This document shows, piece by piece, positions 53,901-63,955 of a stretch of 64,000 nt of DNA; within the stretch, counting starts at the first letter, position 1, and each line of letters starts with the position of its first letter. The position numbers and the translations under genes were made by a program. A model generated the notes under the pieces. The model did not search any database. It was not told where the DNA came from and was given only the letters and a program-made list of their open reading frames with translations. This DNA comes from Oikopleura dioica (lineage: Eukaryota; Chordata; Appendicularia; Copelata; Oikopleuridae), in NCBI GenBank assembly GCA_907165135.1, contig OU015566.1, forward strand, positions 6,990,157-7,054,156, given 5' to 3'.

Positions 53901-55111
53901 GGCCCCTTCCGATGCTTCGGCGTCTCCGCGCTCCTGGACGTCAAACCAACCAATCTTGCCGAAAATGTTCAAATCCAAGGGTGAGCCAAAAACTTTCTTT
54001 CTTTTCATTTATTTGATGATTCGGAAAATTTGGAGAAATAATTCGATTTCAACCCTTTTATATTGATTATAAAGCAGGTTATTAATTGTACTTTCAAGAA
54101 CTTCCCTTGTGGGAAAGGATGTATTAAAAGAAGTAAACCTGAGAAAAAGTGTCACGCTTAAAAATGCTGTGACAGTAACAGAACGGTAATCGGGTGCTAG
54201 CTTAGTTTGAATTCTTCTTTTCTTTCTTCATTTCTCTTTTCTTTTTACAGCAGTCCAAGATGCGGCTCCTAATCTTAGAGCATTTGATATTCATTGCTCT
54301 GAGATGACTGTAGTTCGTCTTGGAGGCATGCTTCTTACTAGCTTATTGTAAATAGAAGTTTCTCTTTTTTAATTTTACTTCTTCCAGAAAACTAATGTGG
54401 TGCAAAGTAGGTATGGGAACGACCTCTTGCTCGTCTCTATATCAACTTTTTATAAACAGTCGTTTCTCAACGTTTTAAAGATATATTTCAGCTCCCAATC
54501 CATTCCAAGTGGACTTGCTGGTGAAAGAGAATCAGTCGGTAAGTGTATCCGCGAACTTTTGAAGTGCTGAAATTGAGAATTTCAGATCGATCTGGTACTC
54601 CATCTCAGACTGGCGTCATTTCTGACGCTACTGTTCGAATAATCTCCGACGAATTCATCTACGCCCGTGTGACTCGAGCAGAGTACCGCCAAATGCGGAA
54701 CCAGTTTGAAATCACCAAAGTCCAACAGGTACTCTTCCTTGCTATCTTCTCTCGCTACCTCATCTTTAGCTTTCTGCTTCAATGGAACAACTGCAATCAG
54801 CTGGCTTTAGTCCCGAAAATACCTCAGTAACAAACGTCAACGAAACCAGCATGAGTGATTCCAACGTCAAAGGTAAACAATATTAGTTTCACAGTAGAAG
54901 TAGAGCCTACTTAAAAGTCTAGTTTTACAATAATTGCAGATTATTTATCGAGATAACTTCTGATCGAGATACAGCCCTGGTAAACATATGCGTTTTTGTA
55001 AAAAAAAGTGTTGTATAAAGTCATTCAATCAAACAGTCCTGACTTTATTTCAAACTTCAAAACTGACAGTAACGCTTACTCCTTTCAGAGCCTCTCCTTG
55101 GACAAAAGTAG
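50921..55111 (+). CDS. CNNM-type magnesium/metal transport mediator
   Basis: CNNM proteins are membrane proteins implicated in Mg2+ efflux. Thirteen exons (50921-51070, 51116-51391, 51449-51731, 51939-52042, 52217-52412, 52456-52653, 53137-53276, 53324-53735, 53779-53980, 54492-54538, 54586-54728, 54770-54872, 55089-55111) give 758 residues in exact phase. Order: signal peptide ([19 protein letters not shown]), extracellular domain, DUF21 transmembrane domain ([43 protein letters not shown]), CBS pair ([39 protein letters not shown]), and a C-terminal cyclic-nucleotide-binding-like domain ([20 protein letters not shown]). The protein ends EPLLGQK. The ATG was chosen as it leads directly into the signal peptide. 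The junction [12 protein letters not shown], invariant in the family, requires a GA-AG intron at 52043-52216. AATAAA is at 55465-55470. Confidence 0.9.
52043..52216 (+). other. GA-AG, MITE-like intron in CNNM
   Basis: The family sequence [16 protein letters not shown] places the junction exactly: exon ..CCTCAG, intron GAATGT..GAAAAG, exon GCTATC. A GT donor 6 nt downstream would add Glu-Cys inside an invariant motif. The ends are an 11-bp perfect inverted repeat: GTGTTCTTTCT (47-57 of 52001+) and AGAAAGAACAC (52200-52210). The inside carries an AAGCCGC-type palindrome (near 52164), like the dispersed MITEs of this window. The flanks share only AGG-type bases. Confidence 0.7.
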
Positions 55112-55744
55112 ACCCGCCGACTTATCTAACTCAACCGACCACGTGCTCCTTAATCTCTCCTGCATCCAAGTTCATCCTCCCGACTACTCTACTTTTACTA
55201 TCTCTCCTAGCTTTAGTTTTTATTTATCTAGCTCAGAAATGCTTCAGCTCTCTATCAAACACAAGTTCCTCGCTGGGTATTGTATAAGAGCGAAGCTTTC
55301 GCCCTTCTTTGATTTTGTAGAATTCTACTGTAAGAATTATATTTATTTTCCCTTTTCTAAAAATGATATCAACTGTATTAACAAACGACCAGCGTGTAGT
55401 AGAGATCGAAAGTGTCTTTTACTGCCCTTTCGAGTAGCTTCTTAGTTTGCTCGGAACTAGAATCAATAAACGAACATCTGAAAACAGAAACAATCATTTC
55501 ATGTCACATGTAAAAATGTAACATGCCCGTCTCATCGTTTGTTTCTTCCACCATAAAAGAGAAAAAGAAGAAGAAAAATGCTGCTGACTCGAGGAAGAAT
55601 TCACCTTGTTCTTCTAGTGACTTGGTAAAGAATCACGTATTTCTGTATATAAAGTGTAATCACGAAATTCTTATGAATTATTATATATGAAGAAACATCG
55701 TCTTACTTCTTGTTTCCCTTTTCAGACAAAGGTGCTAGCTCGTC
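55112..55744. other. Spacer between CNNM and PBDC1
   Basis: Holds the CNNM 3' UTR and its AATAAA (55465-55470) and then a pyrimidine-rich TTTCCCTTTTCAG (ends 55725), a likely cis or spliced-leader acceptor 19 nt before the PBDC1 ATG. Same direction, with about 630 bp between stop and ATG. No other feature is seen. Confidence 0.5.
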
Positions 55745-56338
55745 ATGTGCTCGAATTTCGAGGGAAAAATTAACACGCTCAATGATGATGGAACCGAGTG
55801 GCTTCCAAAAGCGTTCCAACAAGCGCAAGTCCACATGAAGCTTCTTCTCTCGCTCGGTCCCTCCAAGATCAAGTTCAGCCCTCTTGACGAGAAGATCTAC
55901 GAGTCTTTCCGAAACGCCTTTCCTGATTTCGATGTAAGCAACGTCGATGAGGATCTTCAGGAGGAATTGAGATCGGGCGAAAATAAGGAACAGGCTGTCT
56001 AAATCAAAACTAAAAATACGCGAGACCTCCATTTCAAAATAGAAATCCTGATAAGGATAAGTGGATAAACTGGATGGACCAGTTCAAAAACGACATTAAA
56101 GCTTTTGACAGCAAAAGTTTGCTTCGAAAGAACCCAGAGGGAGACTACTCATCCCAGAATACGGTAGGCAGCTCGGTGCAATCCAGTGGCATGAAAATGT
56201 TTTCAGACATTCTGTCTTCGAGCTCAATTTTTGGCCATCGAAATCGCTCGAAACAAAGAAGGCCTCAATCAGAAAATCGCTGATGCTTACAAACGAGCTA
56301 CCTCTGGCAGATCTGGTGGCTGCTGCAGCCGCTGCTAA
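55745..56338 (+). CDS. PBDC1-like protein
   Basis: This is a small cytosolic protein of the PBDC1/YPL225W family, which chaperones nascent eEF1A-type GTPase domains in yeast; the role here is inferred. Three exons (55745-55987, 56056-56163, 56207-56338) give 160 residues. Family signatures: FQQAQVHMKLLLSLGP, FSPLDEKIYESFRNAFP, ENKDKWINWMDQFKNDI and QFLAIEIARNKEGLN, which line up with the human order without gaps. The tail GRSGGCCSRC is unusual and could be lipidated at cysteines, which is speculative. Intron 1 (55988-56055) reads as GA-AG; intron 2 is a 43-nt GT-AG. AATAAA is at 56414-56419. Confidence 0.85.
55988..56055 (+). other. GA-AG, MITE-like intron in PBDC1 with 7-bp direct repeat
   Basis: A 68-nt insert. 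ATAAGGA stands at 55983-55989 and again at 56051-56057, spanning both splice junctions (AAG/GA..AAG/GA). Directly inside are CAGG..TCTA (55991) and its mirror TAGA..CCTG (ends 56050). Removing GA..AAG restores one ATAAGGA. A GT donor 9 nt downstream would also keep frame but adds Glu-Gln-Ala to a motif that is gapless in the family. Confidence 0.6.
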
Positions 56339-56528
56339 AATTATTTTTGAATTTCATGTTCTTTGTCTCAGTTCAACAAAGTTTTTAAAATATCTTTTAA
56401 TTGACACTGATACAATAAACTAGATATTTGGGAAAATTAGACGCAGTTTATTAAAATGGTCGCAAATGGAGAGTCGCCAGAAAACGTTTCCAGAGAGGGA
56501 AACTCAAAAGTATCGAATTGAAGGGTCG

Positions 56529-56852
56529 TCAGACGGAAGTAGCTTGTTGAGACAAATTCATTAAAGATTCCATAAATTTGGAGGGAAACCACATCTGAAG
56601 CGGATTAGTATGCGATCTGCCCAACCATCCATCCGCTGGAGACCCAGCTTCATGAAATTCCACCCGAGCCTGTTCCGGAGTTGCTTTCTTTTGATTGAAA
56701 AAATAGTTCAAATATTGAACCCTCTGACAAAATCTACTGTTAGAAAATGGACGCAGTTTATTTAAATCAGCAAGAAAAGAGTCAAAGAATATAACTGTCA
56801 TTTCCATGGAGCGTACTTCTTTGCTTGTCCATTTCAAGAATCTTCGGAACAA
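56529..56852 (-). CDS. Possible extra minus-strand exon (unrecognised)
   Basis: A 107-codon frame with balanced composition (RVQYLNYFFNQKKATPEQAR, then a Gly/Pro-containing middle) ends near 56529. After a plausible acceptor (TTTTCTAACAG, near 56743) it looks like a last exon, but I could not join it in phase with the coiled-coil gene. AATAAA-like signals on the minus strand lie at 56447-56452 and near 56757. Confidence 0.3.
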   Translation of the reverse strand: MFRRFLKWTSKEVRSMEMTVIFFDSFLADLNKLRPFSNSRFCQRVQYLNYFFNQKKATPEQARVEFHEAGSPADGWLGRSHTNPLQMWFPSKFMESLMNLSQQATSV

Positions 56853-59808
56853 CAGGTTGATGCAAATTCGTGAAGTCGGTCGCTCTTGGCAAAGTCGGCA
56901 CTACAAAACTCTCGGAGAACTTGGAACTGTCGAATGCGGCCCTGTCGTTTTTATCCAATTTGAATTGACTCAGAACTGGCTTTCGGACGGTCTTTCATGG
57001 ATTTCATATTTTCTAGGGTTGATAGAAGCTAATGAGTACTGATTCAATATCTTCGAAACCCTTGACAAGGCGCTAGAATGAGCTGGAGTAACCGTTGACT
57101 TCTTTAAATGAAGGTTGCTATCGATGGCCACTGGAATCGTGGAAACACTTCCTCCTTCATTGCAGTCTTGGTCTCCGTTATTGACGCGCAAAGTAACTAT
57201 CTTCCGCTTTCCTTTAACTTCTAAGCCGAGTAAATCCGGCTTGAAGGATGGTTTCCCTTCCTTGACCAAATTGAGCGACGCCTCTTTCACCATTTTGTTC
57301 ACTTCTTCCTGAATCTGCAGAATCGCTTTCTGAAAGTTTTTAAAACAAGTTTTCAACAAAGAAGTGTTTTGATTACATTGAACTCGGTTTTCATTGATTT
57401 GCGGCGACCCTCCAAGAGTGTTATTTTTTCCAGCTTTTCGAAGATTTCCGGCGCTTGGGGCAGTTTCTTGAGACGGTCGACCCAATCCACCGCGAATTCA
57501 AGACAAGCAGGATCCAGGGCGGTTTCGGCCATTGAGCAAATGCTTATGTTGTCCCCGTCGTGATTTATGTCGTCGACTGGTCCATGATGAAATGAAGATT
57601 TTGAGATTTGACGATCGTGAATTTGATGCGCGCTGCTTCTGTTTCGACTATTTTTTCCTAAATTCGCGCAGTTTCCCAAATCGACGCTCGGAAAATTGAT
57701 GTTGATTTCTGACTTGTTCCTCAAAATGACTGACTGAACTTCTGCTGGATTGGGATCAACCAATGGATCTAATGGCACCGATTTACGCTGATGCTTCTGT
57801 TGCATTTGTTCTCTTTTGCTGCTATTTTCTTCGCGTATTAGTTCTTCTTCGGATTTCTGGGGCAATCGCATTCGAGTCAGAGTCGTTTTATCTTTTTCTC
57901 GCTGCTCTTGAATGTATTTTACTTCCACCTTGTTTCGTCGCATCGTTCTGTCGACCATTTCTAGCGCTCGTGTTCTCACGTGATCAGCTGCTTCGCAAAA
58001 TTCTTTTGCGGTTTTTCGCAGCTCCGCGAGAGTCAGCTTCTTTAGTTCCTCCCCGTCGATTGGGCTGAGTTCCACATTTGAATTCGGCAATTCGCAGGTC
58101 TCGTTGAGTTTATTGACGAATTCGGCGAAAAAGTTGAAAGCTCTCATTTCTTGCTTGACTCGTTTCACTTGTTCCAATTTCGCAGCTACTGCTCCTATCG
58201 GCCGGGATTTGGGCTCAAGTCGTCGGATCGTATCTGAGGCGCTGTTTTGGATGTCAGTTTGTGAAGACATGTTCTGAAGCGAAATGCTATTTGAAGAGAG
58301 GTTTTTCTGACTCGGCGAGGCCAGTGCTTGAGCTACTTCGTGGAGCGTTATGTCTACGTCTTCTTTCATATCGCAAAAGTCGTTTATTTCTGATGAAGTG
58401 GACTCCACTGTGGAGGCGGTCAAGTTGGGAAGAACACGAAGATCTGACGATGATTTTCCCAGCGAGATGACTTTAGACGGGATGACAGAAATGTCTTCTC
58501 TTGAAATTTGCTTGACTAAAGAGCTCTCTATCGCGCCTTTAGAGGTCTTCCCAACGAGTGGATACGGACATGTGATCAGCGAGGGTCCTTTTTCGAGGCT
58601 TGTAGGTTTCGCTGGAACGAGTAAGGGAAGCTTTTCGACTTTTGGAGATGTTTCTCGCTCTTCTTCTTTTGTTTCGTCGATTTTTTGATTCTCTTTCTTG
58701 AGTTCTGCGATGTAGCTTTCCAAGTTCAAAATCTTGTCTTCTTGCGCTTCCAAAACCAGGTCTCGCGTTTTCAGAATTTCCTTGACTTCTTTTTTGTGGT
58801 CTGATTTTACTTTCGCTTCTCGCTTGTCAAAGTCTTTTATTTTTTCGGAAAGCTCTTCTATTCGCTGGTCGAGAAGAAAGATCTTCGCCTGGCGAGTCAT
58901 TGATTCTGTTAACAGATCGTCGTAGTCTTCCTTTGACTTGGCGATTGTGTTCGTTAATGTCTTCATTTTCTTGCGAATTTTGTTGAGTTTTGTCTTTTTA
59001 TGGGTTTTAGAATTTTCTTCCTGGGGAAAGAAAGTGCAAATTCCTGGATTAAAAATCACAAAGCCCGTTGCCTGTAGATTTCGATTCTGTGTCTGCTTGA
59101 CATCTGACTTACTGTTCGAAATGACATTTAGAATATCTGGCGCAAGGCCGTCAAGCCTATCAATGAGCTGTTGAGTTGAGTTGAGCGCATTTTGCAGCCG
59201 CTTGAGACCGTTTGCGCTGTCGTACTCGGAGGCAAGATCCATGTCTTCTGATCCAAACTCTTCAGCGGATTGCTCGAGAGCTTGGAGAATTCCTCGAAGG
59301 ACATGTGTGCGCTTTCGGTCAACGGTTTTGCGCCCCACCACCAGGACTTGCACATCTTCTTGGAAACCACGGCGGAACTCGTCGTTCTGAATAAAAATTA
59401 ATTCCAGGTCGTTTTTGCCTTAAATACCTTGATGTACTCTTCTACTGCTTCAATATCCGAGGCCCAGTGAAATTTGCAGACTTGCTCAATTTCCGCCTCT
59501 TCGCAGAGTTCCATATCTTGCTCGTAGTTCATCAGCGTCGACGAGATCCGCGTCTTGATACTTTGGAGCTGCTCATCCAGCCGCTCTTTGGAACGGCCAA
59601 GATAATCAGCATCGAGGATTTGAAAGCCCCGAGCGTCCAAATACTCGTCATTGTGGTTTTGAGGCTCCTTCATTTCTTCCCGGTGATGGGAAACTCGTGG
59701 CTCCTGTTTTTAATTTGTTAGTAAAAGCTCGATTGTGGACAAAATATTCGTGATATTCGATTATAATACCTTTGACAATTTTGGCTTGAGAGCCTGCTGC
59801 CTATTCAT
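56782..59808 (-). CDS. Coiled-coil protein (unrecognised)
   Basis: The start is ATG 59808 (MNRQQALKPKLSK) and exons follow on the minus strand. The main frame is 59353-57353 with a probable in-frame intron (GTCAGATG to TTTCCCCAG, about 59113-59026). Next come an exon ending near 57077 (NKMVKEASLNLVKEGKPSF region) and a last exon ending at TGA 56782 or, if unspliced, at 56970. The sequence is Lys/Glu/Leu heptad-rich over long stretches (IRKKMKTLTNTIAKSKEDYD, RIEELSEKIKDFDKREAKVK), with Ser-rich linkers. This suggests a cytoskeletal or centrosomal scaffold. No catalytic domain, signal or membrane segment is seen. The next gene upstream (60033-62160) runs the same way, 225 bp away. Confidence 0.65.
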
Positions 59809-60032
59809 GCTCGTTTTAAACTGACTTCGAAAGTTTTATTTTTTATTTTTGTCAATTTGTTCTAGAGATTCTTCCTGATGTTATCCGAAAAACAACAATC
59901 TAATGCATGCGAAAAAGAAGTTTATTTAATGAAATCAGAGTATTTTTAGATGTTAGACGGCAAAAGATAGCCAAAATATCAGAAAAATAAAGAAGTAAGC
60001 TAGAAGATTGTATTCTGCAAGTCAGTGATTTT

Positions 60033-62160
60033 TTAGACGCAGAAATCGGAAGAAACTTCGAAGAGAACGGGGTTCACAGATTCGTCAGTGTATCCAATTA
60101 CTTCTTGATTAGCCACTTCATCTCCTTCCAAATCTAGTCGTTCAATGGCATTTGGAGCATCTCTGCCAGAAACGACGAAAATTGAATTGCCGGTCATTAT
60201 TGCTGATGGATACCAGACAGCCTAAGAATAGTTGCTCTTTTTTAAAAGTATTTTTGAAACTTGCATTTTGCAGATTTCCAATTTGATTCCAGGCGTTGTT
60301 TTGAAGAAGCCAAATTGCGGACGAAACAAACCAAGCACCATTATCGTATTGTTTTCCTCCAACAAGCAAAAGACTTCCACTTGGCAGCCCCACCAAATCA
60401 TGACGACTGGCACTCAGACTAAACAGATAGAAAAGAATGAAATTTTCGAATGATTTTTAAAATACCTCGGAAAATCGGTTAGAAACGTCCAGCCAGATGG
60501 ACCAAGAGTTTCAACCTTATTGGTAGGGTTACCCCAATAGTTCCAATAGCCGACTGTTGTTGGTTGACCCATGTAAAATGCGAGCTGCCCTCCAGGATGT
60601 CCAGGAGCCGCGGTTGATTCTCGAGAGACGGTCGTGATTGTGTTGAATTCTTCGCAGTTTCTGTATACGCCATCGTCAGGAAAGCAAATCAATGCAGAAT
60701 CGCCATCGTCGATCGGAAGTGCAGCCGACATAGCGGCAACCCTGTTGATTAATCGTAGCGACAGTTCGTTCCATTCGCAACCTTGCAATCTCGCAATCTT
60801 ATTTGTAAAGTCAAATGATTCGAAAGTCAATTAGTTGAAGGACTTTTTGCTTATCTTGTTGTCCACCAAAGATGTAGAACTCGCCCTGGATAAGCGCGTT
60901 TGGAGACCATTGGAGGTAGTCATCAGAAGGAGCCGTTATTGCTGCTGCCTTCTTAGTCGATCCGTCGAACGAAATGGAGAATGCGGTGCTCAAGCTTTCG
61001 CCCATTACCAAAATGTGCTGAATTAGTTTTACTTCCGTTTTAGATTAAAACGGTTATTATAACGTGGTGTTTAAGAATTTGAGTCAACTAACCGGGCCAA
61101 CTGATGTTGTCGTGGTTGTAGTTGTAGTCGTTGTTGTAGTCGTCGTTGTAGTTGTTGTTGTGGTCGTGGTTGTGGTTGTGGTTGTAGTTGTCGTTGTAGT
61201 TGTAGTTGTAGTTGTAGTTGTAGTATTGGTTATCTGTGAAGGACCAGCGGGCGGCTTGATCTCTCGCTGACCAGACATACAAATTGCATAGTGTCTTTCG
61301 TTGCAATCAGAATTTAGGAAAATTCGATCGTGGCTCCACGACGCACAGACTTCAGGCTGACGACGATCAAACCAGTAGGTTTTATCAGGATCGTAGAATG
61401 ACTCGATCTTAGAAAAAGAAATCAAAAGGAGACCGCTAGAATAAACAATTACAAGTTGGAATTCTTCTTCAAAATATGGGTCGGCGAGCCATCCATTTTC
61501 AAGATAACAGTAAGCTGCTGCTTGAGTGAAATCCAAGTCATCTTCAGACGAAAAAATAGTGAGTGGCCGATCACTCAGCTCGGTTAGGAGTGCAAGTTTT
61601 TGTAATTTATGCTACTTTGGGTTCATAATTGTTAATAATGACTGCAAGAAATCAGCCACGTGCGATTCATAAATATGAAACCCATGTCAAAGGTCTTCTT
61701 GATTTTTTCAAAATCTCCTCATGCTTGCTCGTTTCAACGCAGACATATGACTTTGAATGCGCTCTTGAAACCCCATCTAATCTTTAAAGATGATCTTTCG
61801 TCACCTTTCATTTAGGAAAACAGGGGAATTAAAGAACTCTCCCTGAATCCAGTTTTCAATCATCGCCCCAAGAAGCTCGATATTTTCACCCGGAGTTTTC
61901 ATCTCGTCAAATGCGTGAATCTCGACATATTCAAAAGTAGATCCGCAATCGCCCTCATTTTTGTACAATTGCACGACATTTTTGCTGAGACTATACTTGT
62001 TCGCAATCCTTTTTCTCCACTTTGGGGCGATCCGGTATCGAGGATGAACGAGATCCGATACAAAATCGTCAAGATCGCCCCAGAAGTCGAGAAATTGCTG
62101 ATGCGGAGCGGCGGTCTGCACAAAACCGACCAGAAAACTTACTAAAAGAGCCTCTCTCAT
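60033..62160 (-). CDS. Secreted C-type-lectin / poly-Thr / kelch-like protein
   Basis: The N-terminal signal peptide (MREALLVSFLVGFVQTA) shows it is secreted or surface-bound. A first region of about 100 residues is unrecognised. Then a C-type-lectin-like domain has AAAYCYLENGWLADPYF, YWFDRRQPEVCASW, FLNSDCNERHYAICM, with the expected cysteines. It includes a 45-nt GT-AG intron that happens to be open. A run of about 42 Thr codons (61103-61227) follows, then kelch-like blades (FYIFGGQQD, SLLLVGGKQ, SIFVVSGRD) to the TAA at 60033-60035. The likely role is mucus, house or cell-surface glycan binding; the architecture is unusual and I know of no close counterpart. Exon joins after the lectin domain are approximate. 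Confidence 0.65.
61103..61227 (-). repeat. ACN-codon (poly-Thr) array
   Basis: Imperfect trinucleotide repeat read as Thr on the gene strand, with mixed third bases, so the amino-acid run is conserved while DNA drifts. It is a likely O-glycosylated, mucin-like linker. Confidence 0.85.
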
Positions 62161-63353
62161 TTTGTAGATCTGATTTTATTCCGAAAAACTCCGCTGTTTT
62201 ATGCTCTTCAAAAGTGCGAACATACAAAAAAGTAAAAAACTATGGTTAATAATTATTATTATTGCCCATAAATATAATTTTCACGATGATAGATAATTTT
62301 ATTTCAAAGAACTTTCATGTGGGAGAATTTGACCTAGCTCGGCATTACCAAAATGGCACCGGGAGACTATAAATACGCTTAATTAACGCAGAGTTGCAAA
62401 TCTGGGCGTATTGTTCTGACTCCGTCGGCAAATTGCCCGTGTGAAAAATGTACCATTAGCTAAAGTGCTTATTATTATGCTAAAAAAATTTGAAAAGTCC
62501 CTTTCGACCGTGCCTTATTTATTGTAATAGGGCTGATCGAGGAGGAGAATCAAATTTTAGACAGAACGCAGAAATCATGGAAGAATCTGTATTCACGCAA
62601 ATGATCAATTATTCTACGAAATTAACCGATTTGGGTCGACGATTTGCTGTTATTTTATAATTCATCGAGGAAGTTCCATGAAGTCAAATTTGAACAGGTT
62701 CATCGAGTTTTACTAAGAAACCTTTGTTCCAGTTTGGTTGCTGCCATATGACGCTTAATCTTTAGTGAACTCTTTCCAAAGCCTACTTTTACGTACGTGG
62801 AGAGGAATAAGATTAAGGATAGTAGCTTTGGTTCAAGGCCATTGGAGTTTTCTGAGAATCTCTTGCTAAGATTATTGTCAGAAAGAAGACAAATAATCAT
62901 GATAATGATTTGAGTCTAAAAGTGAGTTCAAAGTCATTCCTTTGCGTTTAATATTTTTGAATGCAACCTCGTTTATTGCGACTAATTCGCAAGCACAGTG
63001 AAAAACAGTTGGTTTTACTTCTGTAAGATAAAGATAGTCTTAAACTTTGAGTCAAGATACTATCTATTGGACGATATATACTCCTCAGCCTTATTTTAAC
63101 GTCTAGGTTCCTAGACATTGACGTTTTAGAGGCTCTAGTAACGATGAGGGACCTTTCCCCGGAACTTTTTCCATCGAGGCGTCTTTTTTGTACGTCATGA
63201 AAAATTTACAGTGCGCCTCACCCCACCAGTTCCAAGATTTGAGCGTTGCGCCCTCGGATTAATTTTTTAATGATTTCAAAGTATAAAAACGAACTCGAGG
63301 AGATTCCAATAAAAACAATTTGCTTTACTCAGCAAAATAAAAAAAAAACAGAA
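62161..63353. other. Intergenic, no gene recognised
   Basis: The minus-strand frame 62700-62900 and the others are short and lack coding character. The left end should contain the promoter of the lectin/kelch gene and the right end that of the small secreted gene (CTTTACTCAG at 63323-63332 is a possible spliced-leader acceptor). Confidence 0.45.
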
Positions 63354-63662
63354 ATGAAACTTTCAAAAAGTCTCGTGTTTCTTTTTTCCGGCTCTTTCGG
63401 CGACCTTTACTACCAAAACCGACTTGGAAACTCGTTAACATCCCATAATCGGGAACGCAGCGACATTTCCATCCGGGATGAGCCAGAGCAGCTGACGCCC
63501 GAGGAAGAGCTTTTGGAAAAGATCTTCAACTACAACAATCAATACCGATCTCAGTTCGAAAACTTCGAAAGAACAAGGGCCTGGAAACCAACGATGAAGA
63601 TGGGCAACCGCGATTTGAGACGAACAATGAAGACGAACTTCAGAAAATACCTTAGAAACTAA
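63354..63662 (+). CDS. Small secreted protein (unrecognised)
   Basis: The ATG at 63354 is chosen over the upstream in-frame ATGs because it begins a signal peptide (MKLSKSLVFLFSGSFG). The 102-residue product is then acidic in the middle (EQLTPEEELLEKI) and basic at the end (NRDLRRTMKTNFRKYLRN), rich in Arg/Asn/Phe/Tyr, and without cysteines. Dibasic sites could make it a peptide precursor, but no repeated peptide is seen. AATAAA at 63714-63719 supports a real 3' end. No family is recognised. Confidence 0.55.
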   Translation: MKLSKSLVFLFSGSFGDLYYQNRLGNSLTSHNRERSDISIRDEPEQLTPEEELLEKIFNYNNQYRSQFENFERTRAWKPTMKMGNRDLRRTMKTNFRKYLRN

Positions 63663-63848
63663 GATTCTTTCTGCAAGAAACACCCTTTGAAAGCCATTTC
63701 ATGCTCTCAACAAAATAAAAATTTGAAAAAAATAAGCCGTTTATCTTTCTTATATTCAAATGAAAAACATTCTGTAAGACATCCAACCTGATTGAAAATC
63801 TGCGCGATCTCTGCAAACAAGGAAGAGAAATTTTAAGTTAGTACATTG

Positions 63849-63955
63849 GTTAGGGTTAGGGTTAGAGTAAGGTTTCAATAGCCATACTTCTTTATAGGGT
63901 TAGGGTTACGGTTACAGTTAGTACCTTGTTGGTAGCTTAAAACTAACCCTAACCC
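63849..63955. repeat. Interstitial telomere-like TTAGGG repeats
   Basis: GGTTAGGGTTAGGGTTAG near 63850, TAGGGTTAGGGTTACGG near 63895, and the opposite orientation CTAACCCTAACCC at 63941-63953. The short degenerate arrays are arranged as an inverted pair. Confidence 0.8.

Noticed and set aside
53981-54491. Additional CNNM exon in this 511-nt intron
   Set aside because: The flanking exons already join in phase and the frames inside lack coding character; an alternative exon cannot be fully excluded.
61064-61270. Plus-strand frame reading as a poly-Val protein
   Set aside because: It is the complement of the ACN-codon Thr array of the minus-strand lectin/kelch gene.
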